NCBI GenBank assembly: GCA_947624355.1
Contig: CANQKI010000012.1
Coordinates: 1 to 37,860 of the forward strand
Source: an uncultured Clostridia bacterium
Lineage (GTDB): Bacteria; Bacillota; Clostridia; Christensenellales; Aristaeellaceae
Reading direction: 5' to 3'
Length of the DNA stretch: 37,860 nt
The position numbers were made by a program, and so were the translations under genes. Below are positions 16,170 to 23,770 of this stretch, in pieces. The first letter of the stretch is position 1. Each line of letters begins with the position of its first letter. Below the pieces are notes generated by a model, which was given only the letters and a program-made list of their open reading frames with translations, was not told where the DNA came from and searched no databases.

Positions 16170-16198
16170 AGTTTACCATAGATATTCACCGCTGTCAA
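16170..16198 (-). promoter_or_regulatory. Sigma-A promoter of the CorC gene
   Basis: Minus-strand -35 TTGACA (16198-16193), 17-bp spacer, -10 TAAACT (16175-16170). The start of transcription is expected near 16163. Confidence 0.72.
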
Positions 16199-16219
16199 AC
16201 ATGCTGTGAAAAATCTTCA

Positions 16220-16309
16220 AAATTTGCTTTTGATCTGGCAAATTTCTCATTATTTTGCAAATTTTTGCGTGCAAAATGTTTAATTGTGTATGAAAATGAA
16301 AACATTTGC
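16220..16309. repeat. Cluster of five GCAAAT-type motifs between divergent promoters
   Basis: This is part of a 411-bp gene-free stretch (15989-16399) that otherwise holds the CorC leader and two divergent promoters. AAATTTGC (16220-16227), GCAAATTT (16238-16245), GCAAATTT (16257-16264), GCAAAATGTTT (16271-16281) and AAACATTTGC (16300-16309) are near-identical in direct and inverted orientation. The cluster ends 7 bp before the glmM -35 box. It may be a multi-site operator or simply AT-rich UP-element-like DNA. Confidence 0.4.
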
Positions 16310-16316
16310 ACAAGCA

Positions 16317-16345
16317 TTGACTTTCCAATTTGTCCAGATTATAAT
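16317..16345 (+). promoter_or_regulatory. Sigma-A promoter of glmM
   Basis: -35 TTGACT (16317-16322), 17-bp spacer, perfect -10 TATAAT (16340-16345). The leader to the glmM ATG is about 48 nt with no obvious structure. Confidence 0.82.
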
Positions 16346-16399
16346 AAAAATGTTTACTGTTGAATAACAAACACTTAAAATCAGTTTTCTGGAGGCAGC

Positions 16400-17743
16400 A
16401 TGGGAAAGTATTTCGGCACAGACGGCTTTCGGGGAGAAGCAAACGTAGGCTTAACGGTGGATCATGCGTTTCAGGTTGGTCGCTATATCGGCTACTATTA
16501 CGGCCGTGGTCACAAGGGAAAAATCGTCATCGGAAAGGACACACGCCTGTCCAGCTATATGTTTGAATACGCCCTTTCCGCCGGGCTCACCGCGTCCGGT
16601 GCGGACGTATATCTTCTCCACGTAACCACGACGCCTTCCGTCGCCTATGTGACGAAAACCGATGGGTTTGACTGCGGCATCATGATTTCCGCCAGCCATA
16701 ATCCCTATTATGATAACGGCATTAAACTGATCAACGGCAACGGCGAAAAAATGGCCGACGAGGTAACCAACCAGATTGAAAAATATCTGGATGGTCAGCT
16801 TCCCGTTGTTCCCTATGCCACCCGGGAACATATCGGCCGCACGGTGGACTACGCCGCCGGGCGAAACCGCTATATCGGTTATTTGATTTCTCTGGCCACT
16901 CATTCCTATAAAGGCGTTAAGGTGGGGCTGGACTGCTCCAACGGCAGCACCTGGATGATTGCAAAATCAGTGTTTGAGGCATTGGGCGCCGAAGTTTCCG
17001 TAATCAACAATACGCCAAGCGGCACCAATATCAACCTGGATTGCGGTTCCACCCATATCAAAGGGCTTCAGGAATTTGTAAAAGAGAAGAAGCTGGATGT
17101 GGGGTTTGCTTTTGACGGGGATGCTGATCGCTGTCTGGCCGTGGATGAAAACGGCAACCTGATTAACGGCGACCTGATCCTTTACATCTATGGCACCTAT
17201 ATGAAAAAACGTGATATGCTCACTACCAACACCATTGTATCTACCGTCATGAGCAACATGGGGTTGGGAAAGGCCTTGGAAGCAGCCGGCATCGACTGGA
17301 TACAAACCCAGGTTGGCGATCGGTTCGTCTATGAAACCATGCGCGCCGGCGGCCATCTGTTGGGGGGCGAGGAAAGCGGCCATATCATTTTCAGCAAATA
17401 TGCCACCACCGGCGACGGCATGCTGACGGCCATCAAACTAATGCAGGCCATGCTGGATCAAAAGCAGCCCCTGTCCAAGCTGGCCGAGCCTGTAACGATT
17501 TATCCTCAGCTGCTCAAAAACATACAGGTAACCGATAAAGACGCCGCCATGAATGCCCCTTCCGTGCTCAAAGCGAAGGAAGAAGCCGAAGAAATGCTGC
17601 AGGGCGACGGGCGCGTATTACTCCGGAAGAGCGGAACGGAGCCGTTGATTCGTGTTATGGTGGAAGCGCCCGATAAAAAGCTTTGCGAAAAATGTGTGGA
17701 TCACATTGCGGACGCCATCCAGGCCCTGCAGCCCGGCAAGTGA
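16400..17743 (+). CDS. glmM: Phosphoglucosamine mutase GlmM
   Basis: A 447-residue cytosolic alpha-D-phosphohexomutase that converts glucosamine-6-phosphate to glucosamine-1-phosphate on the route to UDP-GlcNAc. Features seen: N-terminal GKYFGTDGFRG, the catalytic phosphoserine loop MISASHNPYYDNG (Ser99), the Mg-binding DGDADR near 239, the sugar-binding GGEESGH near 326 and the phosphate-binding RKSGTEPLIRVMVE near 412. Length and spacing fit GlmM rather than PgcA or ManB. SD TGGAGG lies 5 nt before ATG. It is followed after 9 bp by a GlmU-C-terminus-like protein, consistent with a two-gene amino-sugar unit. Confidence 0.95.
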   Translation: MGKYFGTDGFRGEANVGLTVDHAFQVGRYIGYYYGRGHKGKIVIGKDTRLSSYMFEYALSAGLTASGADVYLLHVTTTPSVAYVTKTDGFDCGIMISASHNPYYDNGIKLINGNGEKMADEVTNQIEKYLDGQLPVVPYATREHIGRTVDYAAGRNRYIGYLISLATHSYKGVKVGLDCSNGSTWMIAKSVFEALGAEVSVINNTPSGTNINLDCGSTHIKGLQEFVKEKKLDVGFAFDGDADRCLAVDENGNLINGDLILYIYGTYMKKRDMLTTNTIVSTVMSNMGLGKALEAAGIDWIQTQVGDRFVYETMRAGGHLLGGEESGHIIFSKYATTGDGMLTAIKLMQAMLDQKQPLSKLAEPVTIYPQLLKNIQVTDKDAAMNAPSVLKAKEEAEEMLQGDGRVLLRKSGTEPLIRVMVEAPDKKLCEKCVDHIADAIQALQPGK

Positions 17744-17752
17744 GGAAAAATT

Positions 17753-18418
17753 ATGTTGAAAACCAGCGAACTATTTGATCTGACGCATACCCTCGCTCTC
17801 CCCTTGCTGAAGGGAACCACTTATCCGTGGGAAGCCCTGGATGGGATTTCGGAATTCATCCGGAATTTGGGCAAAGCGCTCTCTCCCGATGAGTACGATC
17901 ACCCAAAGGATGACGTGTGGATTGCCAAAGACGCCACGGTATACCCCACGGCTTTCATTGGCGCACCCTGCATCATCGGCCACAAGACCGAAGTGCGTCA
18001 TTGCGCTTTTATCCGCGGCAGTGCGTTGATTGGGGACAATGCCGTAATCGGAAATTCCACAGAGCTGAAAAACTGTATCCTCTTTGACGGCGTACAGGTG
18101 CCCCATTACAATTATGTGGGCGATTCCATTCTGGGGTATAAAAGCCACTTGGGCGCAGGCGCCGTCACCTCCAATGTGAAAAGCGATAAAACCCCCGTTT
18201 CCGTTCGAAACGGCGGCGAAATTCTTTCGACCGGGCGAAAAAAAATGGGTGCAATGGTGGGCGACGGTGTCGAAGTGGGCTGCAACAGCGTGCTTAATCC
18301 CGGCACGATACTCGGGCGTGGAGCACGCGTGTATCCCCTTTCCCGTGTGCGGGGTACAGTGCCTGAAAAACATATTTTCAAGGATGCGGATCATATCGTG
18401 CCGCTCAAAGAAAAATAA
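17753..18418 (+). CDS. Left-handed beta-helix protein like the GlmU acetyltransferase domain
   Basis: A 221-residue protein with a short N-terminal helical part (1-60) and hexapeptide-repeat coils from about 65 (VWIAKDATVYPTAFIGAPCIIG) to 200. The segment VPHYNYVGDSILGYKSHLGAGAVTSN closely parallels the GlmU C-terminal active-site stretch (His-x-x-Tyr-x-Gly-Asp and Gly-Ala-Gly-x-x-Thr-x-Asn). There is no uridylyltransferase domain. Such stand-alone forms are often named UDP-GlcNAc pyrophosphorylase, which the sequence does not support. Next to glmM, acetylation of glucosamine-1-phosphate or a related nucleotide sugar is a reasonable inference. SD GAGGAAA overlaps the glmM stop. Confidence 0.75.
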   Translation: MLKTSELFDLTHTLALPLLKGTTYPWEALDGISEFIRNLGKALSPDEYDHPKDDVWIAKDATVYPTAFIGAPCIIGHKTEVRHCAFIRGSALIGDNAVIGNSTELKNCILFDGVQVPHYNYVGDSILGYKSHLGAGAVTSNVKSDKTPVSVRNGGEILSTGRKKMGAMVGDGVEVGCNSVLNPGTILGRGARVYPLSRVRGTVPEKHIFKDADHIVPLKEK

Positions 18419-18440
18419 AGCAGAAGAAATGCAGCAAAAA

Positions 18441-18474
18441 TGAGGGCTGAGCGGAAAAATCCGTTCAGCCTTCA
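18441..18474. terminator. Convergent terminator hairpin
   Basis: TGAGGGCTGAGCGG (18441-18454) pairs with CCGTTCAGCCTTCA (18461-18474) over 14 positions with two G-U type pairs and a 6-nt loop. The minus strand continues into CATTTTTGC, and the plus strand is only weakly T-rich. It lies between the beta-helix gene and era. Confidence 0.65.
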
Positions 18475-18482
18475 TTATCGTA

Positions 18483-19382
18483 TTACCGGTTTTGAACATA
18501 ACCCAGTGTTTTGAGATCCTCTTGGGAATCCCGCCATCCCGGGCGCACCTTCACCCACAATTGAAGGTTGACGTGCATTCCCAGCAGGCTTTCAATGTCC
18601 GCGCGCGCCTCAGCGCCGATCTTCTGCAGCATCGCGCCTTTTTTCCCGATAATGATGCCCTTATGCGATTCTTTTTCGCAGTAAATCGTTGCGTCGATTT
18701 CCATGAAATGATCGTTTTCCTTTTTCATGGCCATCATTTCCACGCCAATGCCGTGGGGCACCTCATCCCGCAGGCTGCGCAGGGCCTTCTCCCGGATAAG
18801 CTCGGCGCAGATATCCCGTTCGGGCTGATCGGTGAGCATATCGTCGGGGAAGTACTTAGGCCCAACGGGCAGATGCGCCGCCAGTTCCGCTTTCAGCTGC
18901 TCCACGCCATCTCCCGTCTTCGCACTGACCGGAATAATGCCGTCATAACCCGCATCCTTGAAGGAATCAATGATTTTCAGCAGATTTTGAGGCTCCACCA
19001 GATCGATTTTATTGAGTGCCAACAGCTTGTACACCTTTTTCCGGCTCATATCTGCCACAATCTGCCGGTCGTGCGGGCCAATCGCCGTCACATCCACCAG
19101 CACCAGCAGGGCATCGATCCCTTCCATGGCTTCCTCGATAGACTGCACCATGAATTCGCCCAGCTTGGTACGGGGGGTATGGATGCCGGGCGTATCCACA
19201 AACACCATCTGATAGTGCTCGCCGCCCATTACCCCCATGATCCTGTTTCGCGTCGTCTGGGGACGGCTGCTGACAATGGCTACTTTTTCGCCAACCAAAG
19301 TATTCAGCAAGGTAGACTTGCCCACATTCGGCCTCCCCACAATGGCCGTAAACCCGGAACGAAATGCCGTATCTTCTTTCAT
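18483..19382 (-). CDS. era: GTPase Era
   Basis: A 299-residue Ras-like GTPase that binds the 3' end of 16S rRNA and checks 30S assembly. G1 GRPNVGKST (16-24), G3 DTPG (63-66), G4 NKID (about 124-127) and G5 SAK (about 153-155) are intact. A C-terminal KH domain carries the GxxG loop in IIIGKKGAML (about 240-250). SD AAAGGAA precedes ATG. It starts 3 bp after the YbeY-Cdd stop and is the last gene of the yqfC-to-era cluster. Its closeness to ybeY fits a joint role in 16S maturation. Confidence 0.97.
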   Translation of the reverse strand: MKEDTAFRSGFTAIVGRPNVGKSTLLNTLVGEKVAIVSSRPQTTRNRIMGVMGGEHYQMVFVDTPGIHTPRTKLGEFMVQSIEEAMEGIDALLVLVDVTAIGPHDRQIVADMSRKKVYKLLALNKIDLVEPQNLLKIIDSFKDAGYDGIIPVSAKTGDGVEQLKAELAAHLPVGPKYFPDDMLTDQPERDICAELIREKALRSLRDEVPHGIGVEMMAMKKENDHFMEIDATIYCEKESHKGIIIGKKGAMLQKIGAEARADIESLLGMHVNLQLWVKVRPGWRDSQEDLKTLGYVQNR

Positions 19383-19385
19383 GGG

Positions 19386-20285
19386 TTATTCCTTTCCAAG
19401 AAATTCCAGCGTCCCCATCTTGGGGCCAAAACCGTGCGGCAGCAATTCGTAAAGAAATGCTTCCTCCCGTTGATCCTGCCAGGCCACAATGACCCGGAGA
19501 TCCGGGGCAAACTCGTTTAATGCCTGGCGGCAGATGCCGCAGGGCCAGGCCATGGCCTTTTCAGCAGTAACGGCAATGGCTGTAAATTCCCTTTCTCCCT
19601 CGCTGACAGCCTTGAAAAGGGCAGTACGTTCGGCGCAATTAGTCGCGCCATAGGAAGCGTTTTCAATGTTGCAGCCCTTATATACCTTTCCGTCTTTGCA
19701 AAGAAGTGCTGCCCCTACTTTGAAATGGGAATAGGGCGAATAGGAAAGCTGCATAGCCTCTTTGGCCATCTCAACCAGTTCGTCGTCCGTCACCCGTGCA
19801 ATGCCGGCATTGTTCAGCGCTTGTTCTTCCATGATACGCATCCTCCTTTTGTCTTCGTCGTTCATATGGTCATACCCCATCAAATGAAAGAGAGAGTGAA
19901 CAACCAGATAGGCCAATTCCCGCTGCAAACTGTGCCCGTATTCCCGGGATTGCTCCTGGGCCCTTTGCAGCGAAATGACCACATCTCCCAGAAATGCATC
20001 GCCCGTCTCGTCTATTTCCCGTCCAAGTTTTTCAGCGCATTGACCAAGCGTTTTTTGGGGAGTGCACTGAATGGAAGGAAAAGAAAGCACATCCGTTTCC
20101 CGATCAATTCCCCGAAATTGCCGGTTATACGTGCGGATTACCGCGTCATCTGTCAAAAGTACGTGAGCGTACACAGGCCGCGCAATTCCTTCCAAGCGCA
20201 CGCACATTTGCGCTGCCCTTTCGAGCAATTCCTCTGCCCCGGGTATTTTTTCTTTTTTCCATTCAACTTCAAGCCTGATGCTCAT
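19386..20285 (-). CDS. ybeY: YbeY endoribonuclease fused to cytidine deaminase
   Basis: A single uninterrupted 299-codon frame from ATG 20285 (MSIRLEVEW), overlapping the end of the preceding gene by 17 bp. Residues 1-161 are YbeY, a zinc endoribonuclease for rRNA maturation and ribosome quality control, with the His triad in HSLFHLMGYDH (130-140). Residues about 167-299 are a tetrameric-type cytidine deaminase, with the FKVGAALL and CNIENASYG substrate loops and Zn ligands Cys217 (CAER, Glu219 as proton shuttle), Cys249 and Cys252 (PCGICRQ). Both active sites look intact, and the linker is only a few residues. In Bacillus the order is ybeY-dgkA-cdd-era as separate genes; here dgkA is absent. 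SD is weak. Confidence 0.92.
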   Translation of the reverse strand: MSIRLEVEWKKEKIPGAEELLERAAQMCVRLEGIARPVYAHVLLTDDAVIRTYNRQFRGIDRETDVLSFPSIQCTPQKTLGQCAEKLGREIDETGDAFLGDVVISLQRAQEQSREYGHSLQRELAYLVVHSLFHLMGYDHMNDEDKRRMRIMEEQALNNAGIARVTDDELVEMAKEAMQLSYSPYSHFKVGAALLCKDGKVYKGCNIENASYGATNCAERTALFKAVSEGEREFTAIAVTAEKAMAWPCGICRQALNEFAPDLRVIVAWQDQREEAFLYELLPHGFGPKMGTLEFLGKE

Positions 20286-22797
20286 TTTCTTTCGGAATAT
20301 CCTTTTCTGTCGATTCGGTATTATCTTCAGAAAGATTGTCGTCTGCTGCAGCGGAAACAGTCTGCGCGCCCTCTTCAGCCGTCTCTTCCTCCATGTTGGA
20401 AGAAAAAGTGTCAAACGCTATCAAATCTTCCACAGGAACCGGGCCAATGGCGGCCGGCGGCGCAATCTCCACCAGATTTACAGGCGTCTCAGGTACATCC
20501 ACCCGAAGCTCTTCACTTTCTCTCTGTTCTTCCAGAGGAAGCTGATCTATCGATTCGGATGAAATTCCGGCAGAAGGCACTGTCTGAACAGGTTCGGACG
20601 CGGCAACCGCTTCTGCCTTTGCCGCTGCCTGCTTCGCCTCCTCCTGAAAACGTTTAGCCTGAGCCATGTCCTTTTCCATATCCGGATACTCAATCCGTTC
20701 ATGGAATACGCCATTCAATACCTGCGTCACGGCTGCGCCAATTTTATCGATATCCCGTAAGGTTAACGGGCTGTCGCTCAGCTGCCCGTCCTCCAGTTTT
20801 CCACGCACAAGTTTTACAATAAAATCATCAATGCTTTCCTTTGTTGGGTTCTTCATCGTGCGAACAGCCGCTTCAATGGTATCGCACAGAAGCACAATAG
20901 CCCCTTCTTTGGTGCGCGGGGGATGCGAATCATACCGGAAAGCGTTAATATCCACCGGTTTTCCTTCCGCCATCTGCAACGCCTTGTGGTAAAAAAACAT
21001 TACAGGCGCATCGCCGTGGTGCTCCGCAATGATGTTAATCACTGCCTGAGGCAGCCGGTAGGCCTTCGCGATTGCAACGCCGTCCCGGGTATGCGCAGTC
21101 AGAATCGCGGCGGATACGTATGGATCGGTTCTGTCGTGAGCATTGTCATCCGCCGGTTGATTTTCCTTGAAGTACTGGGGTCTTTTCAGCTTTCCAATAT
21201 CATGGTAATAGCCGCCCACACGGGCCAGCAGCGGATCGGCGTGTACCGCTTCTGCCGCTGCTTCTGCCAGATTGGCCACAATAATGGAATGGTGATAAGT
21301 GCCCGGCGCTTCCAGCAGCAGTCTGCGCATCAGCGGTCGGTTGGGATTACTGAGTTCAAGCAGTTTCATTGGTGTGGGAAGGTTAAAAACCGTTTCAAAC
21401 AAAGGCTGGAACGCAATGCACAGCAGCATACCGATCACACTGCCGCCCGCCAGCCAGGCGCAGTCAATCAATGTGTCCGTCAATTCCAGAGACGTCATCA
21501 CGCCAAGTGCAAAAGCAATCATAAAATTTGCGGCGCATCCAATGACCCCGGCCAGTACAACACGGTTTCTGGTTGCCCTGTTGCCGAGAAACAGCACCGA
21601 GACAGTGCCGGAGACAAGGCCGGAAACAATCAGGGTAACCATCTGTTCGCCGTACACTTCGCTGCCGCCTGCCGCCAAAGAAGCCACCAGCAGCGTGACC
21701 GCCGCGTTCACAATCAGCCCTGTTCTTCTGCCAAGCAGCGCCGTAATCAGCAGCGGGCACAGCAGCATCGGCGCAAGATAAACGTTCACCAATCTGGCCA
21801 CAATGCTGAATGCCAGCGTCAAAAAAACAATAATCAACAGAATCAATATCCGGCTCGTATCTTCAATATTGCAGTTTTCCACGTTGAGCGCTGCCAGCAT
21901 AATCAGCATCGTTAAGAGGATCAGTACCGCCGCGCCAAGATACGTGGGCATATCCACGTCGGCATCTGCCAGCAGACCTAGAGTAGAAAGCATAGCCAGC
22001 TGGTTCTGCGTAATGCGTCCTTCGCCTTTGACAACGATATTCTGTCCCTGTTTATAAATCACAGGTTCAACCGCCTCCCGGGCGGCTTCCCGTGCCTTAT
22101 CGGTTGCTTCCTGATCAATAAGCATGTTGGGTTGAATACAGGCAGTAAGGATTGGGCTCGCCAAATACTGCCCAAACCGGAGGGATATCCGGTAATCCAC
22201 GATCTGACGAATGCTTGTAACGGCATTCGCCGTCTGCCCTTCGATAACGCGGCCCTGCATGGTGCTTTGCAGCGCCGTATACAGCAGGCTGTAGGCGTCA
22301 TCCAGTTCTTCAGACGTGCTGTTCAGCAAAGCTGTCAGCTGATAATCCCGCAGGGTGATAGACGTAAGTATATCCTTGGCATATTGCAGTTCTTCCTTGG
22401 AATACGCCCGATTTGCGGATTGATTCGGGAGGGTCTGCCCATACTGATGCACCAAACGAAGCTGCGCAAAAATTGCGTCAAAGTCCGCCATTACCTTTTC
22501 CGTAACGCCGTCCTGATAAAGATAAGTGGGCGTCACGGCGGCCGCGGCCTGATTCCGGCGAACCTCTGTGGCAATGGTATCCTCTACGTCCTTTGTGGCG
22601 CGAATGGTGCTGTTTGGCACCATGCCCACCTGCACATCATACCTGACAGGCACGATGGCCGCTTCGAAAAGCGCGGCAATCAAAACAATCCCGACGATGA
22701 TGACGGCCAGGCGCACCGCACCTCTGGAACGAAAAAAACTTCTCAGGCGCTGTAAGCCTGTCATAAATTCGTTTTTTCCCTTTTCCCCTCGTTTCAT
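20269..22797 (-). CDS. pgpH: 7TM-HD c-di-AMP phosphodiesterase (PgpH/YqfF type)
   Basis: An 842-residue membrane protein. One N-terminal helix (about 28-48) is followed by a large extracellular 7TMR-HDED domain (about 50-280), seven transmembrane helices (about 285-467) and a cytosolic HD domain. The HD metal site is visible as YHHS (501-504), HDIGK (532-536) and later His/Asp residues in ILTAHTRDG and AEHHGD. PgpH members hydrolyse cyclic di-AMP and so affect wall and osmotic balance. The last 110 or so residues form an acidic, Ser/Pro/Glu-rich tail beyond the usual end of the family (about 710 residues in Bacillus). ATG overlaps the phoH stop as ATGA. Confidence 0.93.
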   Translation of the reverse strand: MKRGEKGKNEFMTGLQRLRSFFRSRGAVRLAVIIVGIVLIAALFEAAIVPVRYDVQVGMVPNSTIRATKDVEDTIATEVRRNQAAAAVTPTYLYQDGVTEKVMADFDAIFAQLRLVHQYGQTLPNQSANRAYSKEELQYAKDILTSITLRDYQLTALLNSTSEELDDAYSLLYTALQSTMQGRVIEGQTANAVTSIRQIVDYRISLRFGQYLASPILTACIQPNMLIDQEATDKAREAAREAVEPVIYKQGQNIVVKGEGRITQNQLAMLSTLGLLADADVDMPTYLGAAVLILLTMLIMLAALNVENCNIEDTSRILILLIIVFLTLAFSIVARLVNVYLAPMLLCPLLITALLGRRTGLIVNAAVTLLVASLAAGGSEVYGEQMVTLIVSGLVSGTVSVLFLGNRATRNRVVLAGVIGCAANFMIAFALGVMTSLELTDTLIDCAWLAGGSVIGMLLCIAFQPLFETVFNLPTPMKLLELSNPNRPLMRRLLLEAPGTYHHSIIVANLAEAAAEAVHADPLLARVGGYYHDIGKLKRPQYFKENQPADDNAHDRTDPYVSAAILTAHTRDGVAIAKAYRLPQAVINIIAEHHGDAPVMFFYHKALQMAEGKPVDINAFRYDSHPPRTKEGAIVLLCDTIEAAVRTMKNPTKESIDDFIVKLVRGKLEDGQLSDSPLTLRDIDKIGAAVTQVLNGVFHERIEYPDMEKDMAQAKRFQEEAKQAAAKAEAVAASEPVQTVPSAGISSESIDQLPLEEQRESEELRVDVPETPVNLVEIAPPAAIGPVPVEDLIAFDTFSSNMEEETAEEGAQTVSAAADDNLSEDNTESTEKDIPKENEHQA

Positions 22798-23765
22798 AAA
22801 TCTTTTCCTTCCTGTGCTTCATAATCCGCATACGCCCGCACAATCTTTTGCACCAGCTCATGGCGCACCACGTCTTTTGCCGTCAGTTCCACAATCCTGA
22901 TTCCCGGTACGTTCCGCAGGACTTCCATCGCCTCCACCAGGCCGCTTTTTTTGCCTTTTTGCAAATCAATCTGAGAGATATCCCCGGTCACAATGCAGCG
23001 TGAACCCGTACCGAGGCGCGTCAAAAACATTTTCATCTGTTCGGGCGTTGTGTTCTGCGCCTCGTCCAGAATAATGAAAGCATCACTGAGGGTGCGGCCG
23101 CGCATAAATGCCAGGGGCGCCACTTCCAGCGTACCGCGCTCCACCAAACGCTGATAGCTTTCCAAACCCATAATCTCATACAGCGCATCATAAAGTGGCC
23201 GCAGATAAGGATCGACCTTCTGGGACATATCTCCGGGCAAAAAGCCCAGTTTTTCCCCAGCTTCCACGGCAGGCCGGGTCAGCACAATGCGTTCCACTTC
23301 CTTGTTGCGCATGGCCACGACAGCCATTGCCATAGCAAGATATGTCTTCCCGGTGCCGGCGGGACCAACCGCCAGCGTCAGTTCATTTTCGCGCACGGAA
23401 GCGACATAGGCTTTCTGCCCCAATGTTTTGCACTGGATACGCCGGCCGCGGTACGTAATGGCCACCACGTCGCCCATAATCTCTTCCATCTCATCCAGGC
23501 GGCCTTCCCTGGCCAGCGCCGCGGCGTAACGAATACGGGAAGGGTCAATCATTTCACCCTTGCGGAGCATGTCAATAAGCTTGCCCACCACCCGCTCAGC
23601 CAGGGCAATATTCTCTCCAGCGCCCTTGAAAATCAGCTCGTTCTGGCGCAGGGCGGCGCTCACTTCCAATTCCTGCTCCAGCACGGCCATGTTTCTGTCG
23701 TTCATGCCGAAAAGCGCCAGATAGGCTTCCATACTTTCAAGCGATAGCTGCAAAAAGAACTGCAT
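22794..23765 (-). CDS. phoH: PhoH-like ATPase (YbeZ type)
   Basis: A 323-residue cytosolic P-loop ATPase usually linked with YbeY in RNA processing. An N-terminal segment (about 10-70, ALFGMNDRNMAVLEQEL) precedes the PhoH domain with Walker A GPAGTGKT (about 132-139), RPAVEAGEKLGFLPGD, Walker B FIILDEAQN and the TGDISQIDL motif. The called ATG at 23765 is directly adjacent to its SD (GAAGGAG) with no spacing. An in-frame TTG at 23753 sits 12 nt from the same SD and gives a protein starting MQLSLESMEAYL, so the true start is uncertain. It lies 5 bp behind yqfD and overlaps pgpH. Confidence 0.95.
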   Translation of the reverse strand: MQFFLQLSLESMEAYLALFGMNDRNMAVLEQELEVSAALRQNELIFKGAGENIALAERVVGKLIDMLRKGEMIDPSRIRYAAALAREGRLDEMEEIMGDVVAITYRGRRIQCKTLGQKAYVASVRENELTLAVGPAGTGKTYLAMAMAVVAMRNKEVERIVLTRPAVEAGEKLGFLPGDMSQKVDPYLRPLYDALYEIMGLESYQRLVERGTLEVAPLAFMRGRTLSDAFIILDEAQNTTPEQMKMFLTRLGTGSRCIVTGDISQIDLQKGKKSGLVEAMEVLRNVPGIRIVELTAKDVVRHELVQKIVRAYADYEAQEGKDL

Positions 23766-23770
23766 CTCCT

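Noticed and set aside
15989-16200. yybP-ykoY manganese or M-box magnesium riboswitch
   Set aside because: The GGGGAGUAG core of yybP-ykoY and the M-box signatures could not be found by eye; left as unclassified until an Infernal search.
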